Source: Treponema sp. (lineage in GTDB: Bacteria; Spirochaetota; Spirochaetia; Treponematales; Breznakiellaceae). Taken from it: a stretch of DNA of 6,269 nucleotides. Made by a program: the position numbers and the translations under genes. Below the pieces are notes generated by a model. That model did not search any database. It saw only the letters and a program-made list of their open reading frames with translations, and was not told the origin of the DNA. The stretch lies in the NCBI GenBank assembly GCA_031284195.1, contig JAITAI010000137.1, positions 1 through 6,269 on the forward strand, read 5' to 3'. Below are positions 1 to 5,762 of this stretch, in pieces; the stretch's first letter is position 1, and each line of letters starts with the position of its first letter.

Positions 1-457
1 AGTCCGAATTTTTGACCTGTTTTAAGGGATTATGACGTTTCCTTGGCTAAAACCCGGAAAAGTCAAGAGCGGCTTGCTGCAGAACAGGCGCGAATATCGA
101 ACATAGTACTTAAACAGAGCAATCTATGATTGAAAAAGGCAGATAATCGGCAGCATCCCAGTATAAAACCGTAGTTCAGGTCAACGGTAAAGGGTTTGAA
201 GGTAAAGCGCTCTTGAGTAATCAATACAGGAGGATTCTGCCCAGGAGAATCCTATACCATGCATAGCCTGGACCGGGCAGTTAAACTTAAACCCTTTTAA
301 CTTACGGCGAAAGTACATGGGATATACAGCCCGGTTTACTGCGGGGTTTTCCGTGCTGAAAGCCTGGGGAAATGGTTTTGAAACTTATATCCGCTACCTT
401 AAGGAAAACAATCACCCCAGGGTATATATGCTCAACAGTCCTGGGTGGTTCCCTTGA
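1..457 (+). pseudogene. Decayed 3' end of an unidentified gene, broken over three frames
   Basis: No intact ORF covers this stretch, but protein-like segments follow each other on the plus strand in different frames. Positions 16-126 read as a charged, coiled-coil-like stretch (TRKSQERLAAEQARISNIV). Positions 147-263 contain TVVQVNGKGFEGKALLSNQ. Positions 221-454 are open for 78 codons with GYTARFTAGFSVLKAWGNG and end NNHPRVYMLNSPGWFP before TGA at 455-457. In-frame stops (for example 127-129, 144-146, 218-220) and at least two frame changes separate them. The last segment overlaps the 3' end of amrS by about 26 nt, tail to tail. The 5' end lies outside the window. I do not recognise the family. 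The reading rests on the look of the translations, so chance open frames remain possible, least so for the last segment. Confidence 0.45.
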
Positions 458-1466
458 TGGGTACGGCATTTCCGCAGTACCCACAGTGATAAGAGTAGGT
501 GTTTTTCATCTTCTGAAGGTCCAGGCCAGAGGTGTCGATCCGGTACCCCCGGCGACGTACCAACAAGTGCCCGCAATGAAGACAGGCCGTGTCCTGTAAG
601 GGACTCGCTATATTACCGGTATACACATAGGAAAGGGTTTCCCGTGCCCGATAGGTAAGGGAGACAAGCCGTTCAGGATCCGTGGGGGGCGCCTTCCAGG
701 TGTAAGCAGGATGATAGGCTGAAAGGTGCCACGGTATAGAGGGAGAAAGGGAGGCCAAAAAGCCGATACACCGGTCGATTTCCTCATCCCCGTCGTTCAG
801 TTCAGAAACCACCAGGGTGGTAACTTCCAGGTGTACCCCGGTTTTCCAAGCCTGGGTAATGAAGGCCAGGACCGTGGGTAGATCCCCGCCGAGAATGTGG
901 GTATAGGTATCCTCAGAGAAGCATTTTAAGTCAATATTGGCGGCATCGGTGAGGCTGAGAATGGCTTGTGCCGCCTCAGGGTTTATACAGCCGTTACTGA
1001 CTAAGACATTGGCAAGCCCCGCTTCCCGGGCGCAGGTCATACAGTCCAAGAGAAACTCTAAATGTACCAAGGGTTCCGAATAGGTATAGGCGATCTGCCC
1101 AGAGCCTTCTGCCTGCGCTGCGTGTACAAGAGCTTCCGGGGAACAATACCGGCTTGGAATAATCCTCTTCGGGGTAACCTGAGCAATGTGCCAGTTTTGA
1201 CAGAAGGGACAATGTAAATTACAGCCCGCAAAACCCACCGACAAGATGTATGAACCGGGGTGGTAATGGTAAAGGGGCTTTTTTTCGATAGGATCTACCT
1301 GCATCGCGGTAATGGCGCCGTAATAGGCAAGCTCCCCTGTTCCCTCCCGGTTTCCCCGGACCCCGCAACAGCCCCTGCCTCCCGGAGGGATCAGACAGCT
1401 TCGGGGACAGAGCAGGCATTGCAAGCGAGCTTCGGGAAGGGCAGTAAAATACCGGTTTTGGAACAT
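432..1466 (-). CDS. amrS: AmmeMemoRadiSam-type radical SAM enzyme (AmrS-like)
   Basis: This 344-residue protein belongs to the radical SAM group related to pyruvate formate-lyase activating enzymes and typed as AmmeMemoRadiSam system radical SAM enzyme. An N-terminal cysteine cluster (Cys17, 20, 24, 33, 34) is followed by the [4Fe-4S] motif CNLHCPFC with Cys82, Cys86 and Cys89. Family-typical stretches come next: PIEKKPLYHYHPGS before the cluster, IAYTYSEP, NIDLKCFSEDTY and WHLSAYHPAY. The C-terminus carries a zinc-ribbon-like pair of CxxC motifs (Cys295/298 and Cys328/331), as is usual for this subfamily. Length is normal and the frame is intact. It starts 12 nt after the upstream 129-codon gene, and a modest Shine-Dalgarno (AAGGG) overlaps that gene's stop, so the two are probably one operon. 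The reaction is not established; Memo-like and AMMECR1-like partner genes are not seen here. Confidence 0.9.
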   Translation of the reverse strand: MFQNRYFTALPEARLQCLLCPRSCLIPPGGRGCCGVRGNREGTGELAYYGAITAMQVDPIEKKPLYHYHPGSYILSVGFAGCNLHCPFCQNWHIAQVTPKRIIPSRYCSPEALVHAAQAEGSGQIAYTYSEPLVHLEFLLDCMTCAREAGLANVLVSNGCINPEAAQAILSLTDAANIDLKCFSEDTYTHILGGDLPTVLAFITQAWKTGVHLEVTTLVVSELNDGDEEIDRCIGFLASLSPSIPWHLSAYHPAYTWKAPPTDPERLVSLTYRARETLSYVYTGNIASPLQDTACLHCGHLLVRRRGYRIDTSGLDLQKMKNTYSYHCGYCGNAVPIKGTTQDC

Positions 1467-1478
1467 CCCCGCAGACCC

Positions 1479-1868
1479 TTAGATATGCCGGTTCTCATCC
1501 ATATCAGCCAAGAGCCTTCCCGGTACATCTTTAGGTTTCGTGACCATTTTAATAGGATTATCCACCTCGAACGGTTCCAGCATAACCCCGTGCGCACCTT
1601 TACGGATCCAGAGTCGTAGCAAAGGCGCTGCTTCTCCGGTTTCAGTAACCGCTGAATGAACCTCTTCTACACCAAGGATATCATCGATCTTCAATTCCAT
1701 TACCTTAGGATTTGTTCCCAAAGGATCATACACGAGGATGAGCTTATTTTTCTCTGCCGGATGCTGCCGTGGATATCCGATAAAAGGAATCCCCTTTTTA
1801 GCGGAACTATCGGTGTATCGGACGATTTTATTGAGGGGTAATAATTCAAGATAACTGGTGATACTCAT
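1479..1868 (-). CDS. Conserved-looking hypothetical protein, 129 aa
   Basis: I do not recognise this protein. It is small, soluble-looking and has no signal peptide, membrane segment or cysteine cluster. It begins MSITSYLELLPLNKIVRY and contains a proline- and charge-rich middle (GYPRQHPAEKNKLILVYDP) followed by ELKIDDILGVEEVH, which suggests a compact alpha/beta or beta-barrel domain. The frame is open further upstream to 2054, but the start at 1868 is preferred because AAGGAG lies 6 nt before the ATG, a promoter-like element sits just upstream, and the longer version would run into divergent nudC. It is the first gene of a probable two-gene unit with amrS, 12 nt away, so a link to the AmrS reaction is possible but only inferred from position. 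Confidence 0.8.
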   Translation of the reverse strand: MSITSYLELLPLNKIVRYTDSSAKKGIPFIGYPRQHPAEKNKLILVYDPLGTNPKVMELKIDDILGVEEVHSAVTETGEAAPLLRLWIRKGAHGVMLEPFEVDNPIKMVTKPKDVPGRLLADMDENRHI

Positions 1869-1874
1869 GGATTG

Positions 1875-1880
1875 CTCCTT
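1875..1880 (-). promoter_or_regulatory. Shine-Dalgarno that fixes the start of the 129-aa gene
   Basis: AAGGAG on the minus strand lies 6 nt before the ATG at 1868. It favours this start over the upstream in-frame ATG at 2054. Confidence 0.7.
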
Positions 1881-1887
1881 GTTTATA

Positions 1888-1916
1888 ACTATACCATGAA
1901 GGAAAAGCTGATGCAA
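1888..1916 (-). promoter_or_regulatory. Candidate sigma-70 promoter for the 129-aa gene and amrS
   Basis: On the minus strand TTGCAT (1911-1916) and TATAGT (1888-1893) are 17 nt apart. The -10 matches five of six consensus bases, the -35 only three. It would start transcription a few bases before the Shine-Dalgarno at 1875-1880. Confidence 0.4.
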
Positions 1917-1974
1917 TAATCCGTTGATCCTTAACGGTGAAGCGGTTAGTATTATAAGAAACCTTCGATAGGTT

Positions 1975-2892
1975 ATGGATGAAGTCCTTTGGGGAACCCC
2001 CCAACTGCCCGAAGGCGCTGCAGGTAGCGCAGCGTATCGAAGATTTTTTATCATAAACCCAAGGAGATCCGGCTTGAATACCGATAGAGCCCAGGGAGTG
2101 TACGTTTTTCAGGGAAATACCCTGGTGGTGCCTGTAAGAATGCCTGATGCTAAGATACATGAACCCCTTCCGCTTGAAGCCCTACAGGGTATGGACGCCC
2201 TGGAACCTATTGAAATCCCTGACATCGATGGAAACCTGAGTATAAGCAGCGTGGATCTAGCCCCCGAATCCCCGATCCCTTCGCAATGGCGGAAAATTCC
2301 CCTGCGTCAGGTCATTGCACTGATGACCCAGGGAACCGCCCCAACCTGTAGCGGGCTGACCGGCTCGATCTTTCGCGCCTATCATATCATCCAATGGCGG
2401 CGGGAATCCCGTTTCTGTGGTTCCTGCGGTAGTCCCAACCAGGATGCCCCTCAAGAGCTTGCCCGGCTGTGTCCGGTCTGCGGCAGGGTTGAATATCCCC
2501 GGATAGCCCCGGCCATTATCGTCATCATTATCAATGACCAGGGTCAGGCCCTTTTAGCCCATAACAAACAGTTCCTTCCAGGGGTGTATAGCCTCATTGC
2601 AGGTTTCAATGAAGCCGGTGAAACCTTAGAATCTACCCTAACCCGGGAAATCCGGGAGGAAGTGGGTCTTAGGGTACGGGATATACGGTATGTAACTTCC
2701 CAACCCTGGCCTTTTCCCTATTCCCTCATGGCGGGCTTTAGTGCCCGGTATGCAGGAGGAACCATCCAGGTTGATGGGGTGGAAATTGAAGATGCCCGTT
2801 GGTTTGACCGGGACCGTGTGCCGGATCTTCCTGGTCTTGGTTCTGTGTCCCGGTATCTGATTAACCAATGGCTCATGGGTAATTTTTCATAA
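1975..2892 (+). CDS. nudC: NAD+ diphosphatase NudC (Nudix hydrolase)
   Basis: This 305-residue protein is expected to split NAD(H) into NMN(H) and AMP; NudC enzymes also remove NAD caps from RNA 5' ends. An N-terminal domain (about residues 1-140) is followed by a four-cysteine zinc-binding site (FCGSCG and LCPVCG; Cys148, 151, 166, 169). The Nudix domain starts near residue 177. The Nudix box runs from Gly210 to Leu232, with Glu216 and REIREEVGL (224-232) at the expected spacing. The NudC signature SQPWPFP at 242-248 separates it from other Nudix families. The ATG at 1975 is the first possible start, since an in-frame TAG lies at 1969-1971; its Shine-Dalgarno is weak (AGG). A poor promoter candidate upstream has TTGATC at 1924-1929 and TATTAT at 1950-1955, 20 nt apart. 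cdd follows after 48 nt, so co-transcription is likely. Confidence 0.95.
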   Translation: MDEVLWGTPQLPEGAAGSAAYRRFFIINPRRSGLNTDRAQGVYVFQGNTLVVPVRMPDAKIHEPLPLEALQGMDALEPIEIPDIDGNLSISSVDLAPESPIPSQWRKIPLRQVIALMTQGTAPTCSGLTGSIFRAYHIIQWRRESRFCGSCGSPNQDAPQELARLCPVCGRVEYPRIAPAIIVIIINDQGQALLAHNKQFLPGVYSLIAGFNEAGETLESTLTREIREEVGLRVRDIRYVTSQPWPFPYSLMAGFSARYAGGTIQVDGVEIEDARWFDRDRVPDLPGLGSVSRYLINQWLMGNFS

Positions 2893-2940
2893 ACCAGACC
2901 AGGGGTTTTACAGCACCGCAACGGTCTTTGGAGGATTGGT

Positions 2941-3360
2941 ATGGCTAAAATCACGATGGACGCCCTGTTTCAGGAAGCCCAAAAGGCGGCCTGTTTTGCC
3001 TATGCGCCGTATTCCCGGTTTCGAGTAGGGGCTGCCCTGCTGGCAGAAGACGGAACCCTATATACCGGGTGTAATGTGGAGAATCGTTCTTTGGGACTCT
3101 CCATCTGCGCGGAACGGAGTGCTCTGGTTCAGGGGGTCAGTAAGGGAAGCAGGATTTTTATTGCCCTGGCTATTGCGAGTCCTGATTCGGTGAGCCCCGT
3201 AGGACCCTGCGGGGCTTGCAGGCAGGTTTTAAGCGAATTTATGGCTCCTGAAGCGCCGGTTCGATTTGGAGGCAGCGGGCAGGAGCGGGTAGATACCACC
3301 ATTGGGTTCCTGTACCCCTATGATTCGCTCCACGATTTAGCCGGGCCTCCGGAATCTTGA
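2941..3360 (+). CDS. cdd: Cytidine deaminase, homotetrameric type
   Basis: This 139-residue protein should deaminate cytidine and deoxycytidine to uridine and deoxyuridine in pyrimidine salvage, in the cytoplasm. The substrate-contact region GCNVENRS (43-50) and the zinc motifs ICAER (Cys56, with catalytic Glu58) and PCGACRQ (Cys90, Cys93) are all present. The length matches the short tetrameric class rather than the longer dimeric E. coli enzyme. A LYPYDSL motif near the C-terminus fits the family. The start is supported by GGAG about 7 nt before the ATG. It lies 48 nt behind nudC with no clear terminator or promoter between, so both are probably on one transcript. A bulged GC-rich hairpin covers the stop (3341-3367) but no T-run follows it. 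Confidence 0.95.
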   Translation: MAKITMDALFQEAQKAACFAYAPYSRFRVGAALLAEDGTLYTGCNVENRSLGLSICAERSALVQGVSKGSRIFIALAIASPDSVSPVGPCGACRQVLSEFMAPEAPVRFGGSGQERVDTTIGFLYPYDSLHDLAGPPES

Positions 3361-3406
3361 AGGCCGGTTCCATCAATGTATATTGGTTATCGTTTAATGT
3401 AATTGC

Positions 3407-3436
3407 TTGACATACGTTGCGGTTTATTACTATAAT
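3407..3436 (+). promoter_or_regulatory. Consensus sigma-70 promoter of the HTH-EIIA gene
   Basis: TTGACA (3407-3412) and TATAAT (3431-3436) both match the consensus perfectly, with an 18-nt spacer. Transcription would begin near 3442-3444, leaving a leader of about 30 nt before the ATG at 3472. An AAGGAG Shine-Dalgarno lies at 3461-3466. Confidence 0.85.
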
Positions 3437-3451
3437 TGTAGTATGTCATAC
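3408..3451. promoter_or_regulatory. Possible operator: inverted repeats around the promoter
   Basis: TGACATAC (3408-3415), which overlaps the -35 box, is repeated inverted as GTATGTCA (3441-3448) at the expected start of transcription. The centres are 33 bp apart, about three helical turns. The downstream copy is itself a palindrome, GTATG-T-CATAC (3441-3451). A repressor at these sites could block the promoter. The regulator is unknown; autoregulation by the HTH protein encoded just downstream is a guess. Confidence 0.4.
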
Positions 3452-3471
3452 CAAAGACATAAGGAGCGATA

Positions 3472-4146
3472 ATGATCGAAGGAGATATTCTGACCATAGA
3501 TGAGGTTGCCAAATACTTACGGGTTTCGGAACGGACCGTTTATGATTGGGCGCAAAAAGGAGAAATTCCTTCAGGAAAGATAGGTACGGTGTGGCGATTT
3601 AAGCGGTCAGAGATAGAGAAATGGGTTAATGATCGGCTTTCGGTAAATACGGTGATTCCCCAGACCGGGACCGTCCATGTCGAGTCCATTATTTCTCCAG
3701 ATCGGATTTTGTTTCTCGACTATTCCACTAAACGGGACGCCCTTTTAGCCTTGGTAGATAATATCGCCACTGCTCCCCAAATAAAAAACCGGGAAGAATT
3801 ATCCACGGAGATCCTAAAACGGGAAGAGCTGATGAGTACTGCCATCGGGAGGGGTATTGCCATTCCCCATGTACGGCTTTCATCGGTTACGGACCTGGTG
3901 GTTTCGGTGGGGATCAGCAGGAAGGATATTATTGATTTTCAAACCCTGGACGATGAACCGGTGCGGCTCTTATTCATGATCGCTGCGGCGGTTAATCAAC
4001 ACATTTACTATCTGCAAACCCTTTCTTTTTTCAGCGCCCGCTTAAAAAACAGGGACCTGCGTAACGCCTTACTCAATGCGAATAATACCCAAGAGGTGTA
4101 CGAACTCCTCTCAGGAAACATACCCTTCGGATACCCTTCGCATTAG
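3472..4146 (+). CDS. PtsN-like regulator: excisionase-type HTH fused to PTS EIIA domain
   Basis: This 224-residue protein joins two domains. Residues 5-56 form an excisionase/MerR-like helix-turn-helix (TIDEVAKYLRVSERTVYDWA, then the GTVWRFKRSEIEKW wing). Residues 73 to about 218 form a PTS EIIA domain of the fructose/nitrogen type. The likely phosphorylated residue is His133 in GIAIPHVR, and a second conserved-type histidine is His177 in NQHIYYL. This suggests a DNA-binding protein whose state depends on phosphorylation by an EI/HPr relay, as known for PtsN-type proteins; targets cannot be read from here. The start is well supported by AAGGAG 5 nt upstream and a consensus promoter. No EI, HPr or permease gene is nearby. 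The last residues are altered by an 11-bp tandem duplication. ptsN is a reasonable name, but I leave the symbol empty because several paralogues can exist. Confidence 0.9.
   Translation: MIEGDILTIDEVAKYLRVSERTVYDWAQKGEIPSGKIGTVWRFKRSEIEKWVNDRLSVNTVIPQTGTVHVESIISPDRILFLDYSTKRDALLALVDNIATAPQIKNREELSTEILKREELMSTAIGRGIAIPHVRLSSVTDLVVSVGISRKDIIDFQTLDDEPVRLLFMIAAAVNQHIYYLQTLSFFSARLKNRDLRNALLNANNTQEVYELLSGNIPFGYPSH
4120..4140 (+). repeat. 11-bp tandem duplication at the 3' end of the HTH-EIIA gene
   Basis: ATACCCTTCG occurs at 4120-4129 and again at 4131-4140, separated by one G, giving an 11-bp period. The second copy encodes part of the last residues (IPFGYPSH). Because 11 is not a multiple of 3, gain of one copy shifts the frame. 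Confidence 0.8.
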
Positions 4147-4155
4147 GACGCCTCC

Positions 4156-4554
4156 ATGCCTGATAAACCTCTGTCCAGTATCCTAGCGGGGCAGGGGTTG
4201 GCTTACAATAAAGTCTACCCTGGAAGCCGTTAATCCGGTTGTTAGTAATACTGTTGATCTGGTACCTGTCCATCTGTCCATGGAGAATTTCCCAAAATTA
4301 CAGTTTTTTGGAAAGCCTCCAAGTATATTAACAATAAGTCTTTTATGTGACAGATATGATATAGGCCGTATAACAATTTATTCCAGCATGAGGCATGATA
4401 TGATCATACCGACGGAGGCGGAACAAGTGTTGCTTCGACTTCTATTACAGGTTTCATGATATGCCAGGCGGCATTGCATGGTTCTTACCTGAGAGGCAGG
4501 CAAAGGTTATCCCCTCGGGGAACGGATTATATATTCCTACATTCAGAGGAGTGA
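4156..4554 (+). pseudogene. Frame-broken remnant of an unidentified gene downstream of the HTH-EIIA gene
   Basis: Protein-like segments lie in order on the plus strand. An ATG at 4156 opens MPDKPLSSILAGQGLAYNK and stops at TAA 4231-4233. A second frame is open from 4187 to TAA 4571-4573 (97 codons from ATG 4280) and includes VDLVPVHLSMENFPKLQFF. From 4399 the first frame is open again to TGA 4552-4554 and reads RFHDMPGGIAWFLPERQQR, ending IFLHSEE. A product of about 130 residues could be restored by two compensating frame changes, one near 4190-4230 and one near 4390-4400. The middle is uncertain: a third frame there gives a hydrophobic stretch, KPLIRLLVILLIWYLS. No Shine-Dalgarno precedes the ATG at 4156. 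I do not recognise the family. The 97-codon frame taken alone is a less likely gene because its 3' half is better explained by the other frame. Confidence 0.45.
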
Positions 4555-4890
4555 AAAAACGATTATAGGATAATCGGTCTTTTCTACTTTGGAATCTTCA
4601 AAATCACCGGTAAACAATAACCGTTCAGGGTATATTTTATACGGTACTTTGCACTTTCGGCGTCCTTGCTATTTTATCGCTTCTTTCAAACAATACAAGC
4701 CGCATATCAAAATGTTCATATTCTTGTAAACGGCTTATAATAGGAAATCTGGGTTCGTTTTGTTTCCAAAAAAGTATTCATGGTATTTATTGAGGTGCAT
4801 ATAATATGATTGCAATGTTTTTCTCTTTAACAAAAAGTTTAACACGACCGGTCTATCATAGCGGATAGACCGGATCGCATCTCTATTTTT
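4543..4890 (-). pseudogene. Frame-broken remnant of an unidentified gene
   Basis: Three overlapping minus-strand frames give a continuous protein-like reading. The frame open from 4890 to TAA 4735-4737 contains RYDRPVVLNFLLKRK and YYMHLNKYHEYFFGNK. The next, from 4777 to TAA 4637-4639, contains EPRFPIISRLQEYEHFDMR and LVLFERSDKIARTPK. The last, from 4668 to TGA 4543-4545, contains YKIYPERLLFTGDFEDSK and ends TDYPIIVFSLL. Frame changes fall near 4755-4770 and 4650-4665. The restored product would be near 115 residues. No start codon with a Shine-Dalgarno is visible; the first in-frame ATG is at 4798-4800. It follows the 263-aa gene directly on the same strand and may once have shared its transcript. 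Its end overlaps the plus-strand remnant by about 12 nt. No family is recognised. Confidence 0.45.
4848..4873. terminator. Strong hairpin, possible terminator
   Basis: CCGGTCTATC (4848-4857) and GATAGACCGG (4864-4873) form a perfect 10-bp stem with a 6-nt loop. On the plus strand a seven-T run follows at 4886-4892, 12 nt after the stem. On the minus strand the hairpin lies 27 nt past the stop of the 263-aa gene and a five-T run follows more than 10 nt later. Neither arrangement is canonical, so direction and function are uncertain. Confidence 0.35.
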
Positions 4891-4900
4891 TTATTGTTTC

Positions 4901-5692
4901 TCAGGAACGTATAATCGACATTACCGGCTTGTAGAAATCTTCGCCGTCGCTTTTCCTTGCGGAAAAATGATACAGGTCGATGAGCGGCCGTGTCCTGCCG
5001 TTAATCACTAGGGAGCGCCGGGCCGCGCTGGGGTGCGGCATGTCGATGAACGGCGCCTTGCCCAAGGCAAGTTCCAGGTATTCGGCGGCAATCTTTCCGT
5101 CCCAGAGATTCATGGTAATTACCAGATCCGGATCCAGCAGGGACAATTCTTCCCGGATAAAGTTGCGGTTTTGCAGGTTGCTGTGCTCGAAAAAGGAACG
5201 CATCAACTCTGTATCGGCGTTGGCGCCATCGTCATTCTCATTTGAGTACTTCGATATTTCCATGAAGGCAAAGCTAAAGCCGCTATCGGTCCCGGCAAGG
5301 GCGCAGAGTTGCCGGGGATCAATGGCCTCAAAGGGAACAGTCCCGCCATGCCGAATGCCGTAGGCAATAAGCAGCATCCGTCGCAGAAGGATCTCCCCTC
5401 CGATGCCGCCGGGGTTTTCCCGGCATTTTTTCAAGATTATTTCGATATTGTCCTGCCTGGCAATGTACCGGGTTTCACGGGCGATAAACAGCACCTTTGG
5501 ATTCCAGCGATAATAGTAAGGGAGAAAACCGTCAGCTGCAAAATAACTGTCCCCCGGATAGGGTTTGCCGTCGGCCCGCCATACTACCGTACTTTTGGCG
5601 GTTTCCCGTTTCCAATCTTCCAGCAGAGCGCTAAGCCGCAGGCGCGAGGGCCGCTCTTCCGGGGGATAAAGGGAGAGAATATCGCCAGTCAT
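4901..5692 (-). CDS. Hypothetical protein, possibly uracil-DNA-glycosylase-like fold
   Basis: This intact 263-residue protein has no signal peptide or membrane segment. Its pattern recalls the UDG-like superfamily: a hydrophobic strand with a polar turn, NPKVLFIARET (64-74), a strand late in the domain, LDPDLVITMN (186-195), and MPHPSAARR (218-226), which resembles the C-terminal HPS motif of those glycosylases. Between them lie EILLRRMLLIAYGIRHGG and FAFMEISKYSNENDDGANA. I cannot see a clear motif-1 catalytic residue, so enzyme activity is not claimed; a substrate-binding relative or an unrelated fold is possible. The start is firm: AGGAGGTG (5697-5704) lies 4 nt before the ATG. It is 70 nt downstream of a membrane-protein gene on the same strand, and a decayed gene follows it. 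Confidence 0.75.
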   Translation of the reverse strand: MTGDILSLYPPEERPSRLRLSALLEDWKRETAKSTVVWRADGKPYPGDSYFAADGFLPYYYRWNPKVLFIARETRYIARQDNIEIILKKCRENPGGIGGEILLRRMLLIAYGIRHGGTVPFEAIDPRQLCALAGTDSGFSFAFMEISKYSNENDDGANADTELMRSFFEHSNLQNRNFIREELSLLDPDLVITMNLWDGKIAAEYLELALGKAPFIDMPHPSAARRSLVINGRTRPLIDLYHFSARKSDGEDFYKPVMSIIRS

Positions 5693-5696
5693 AAAA

Positions 5697-5704
5697 CACC
5701 TCCT
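5697..5704 (-). promoter_or_regulatory. Strong Shine-Dalgarno of the 263-aa gene
   Basis: AGGAGGTG on the minus strand is a near-perfect match to the anti-Shine-Dalgarno sequence and lies 4 nt before the ATG at 5692, fixing that start. Confidence 0.8.
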
Positions 5705-5762
5705 CTGTTTACGCAGGTACGCGATTGGTTTAAGGTTGTCGCCATGCGCCGGATTGAAACAC

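Noticed and set aside
231..253. Hairpin AGGATTCT/AGAATCCT with a 9-bp outer pair AAAGGGTTT (189-197) and AAACCCTTT (289-297), considered as a riboswitch-like element.
   Set aside because: No gene start follows on either strand at a suitable distance and the region reads better as decayed coding sequence.
1975..2054. N-terminal extension of the 129-aa gene to the ATG at 2054, overlapping nudC.
   Set aside because: The strong Shine-Dalgarno and promoter-like element sit just before the ATG at 1868, and the extension is antisense to nudC.
3341..3367. GC-rich hairpin over the cdd stop codon, considered as the nudC-cdd terminator.
   Set aside because: The stem has a bulge and no T-run follows.
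4560..4576. CGATTAT-AGG-ATAATCG hairpin with A's before and T's after, considered as a bidirectional terminator.
   Set aside because: The 7-bp stem is nearly all A/T with a 3-nt loop, and it falls in the coding-like part of the minus-strand remnant; too weak to call.
4399..4650. Long minus-strand open stretch opposite the plus-strand remnant (contains NPFPEGITFAASQV).
   Set aside because: It has only a late ATG with no Shine-Dalgarno and looks less protein-like than the plus-strand reading; treated as a shadow.
5738..5760. GGATTGAAAC (5751-5760) matches the 3' end of many type I/III CRISPR repeats, preceded by GTCGCC.
   Set aside because: There is a single copy, no spacer pattern, and no cas gene; a 10-base match alone can occur by chance.
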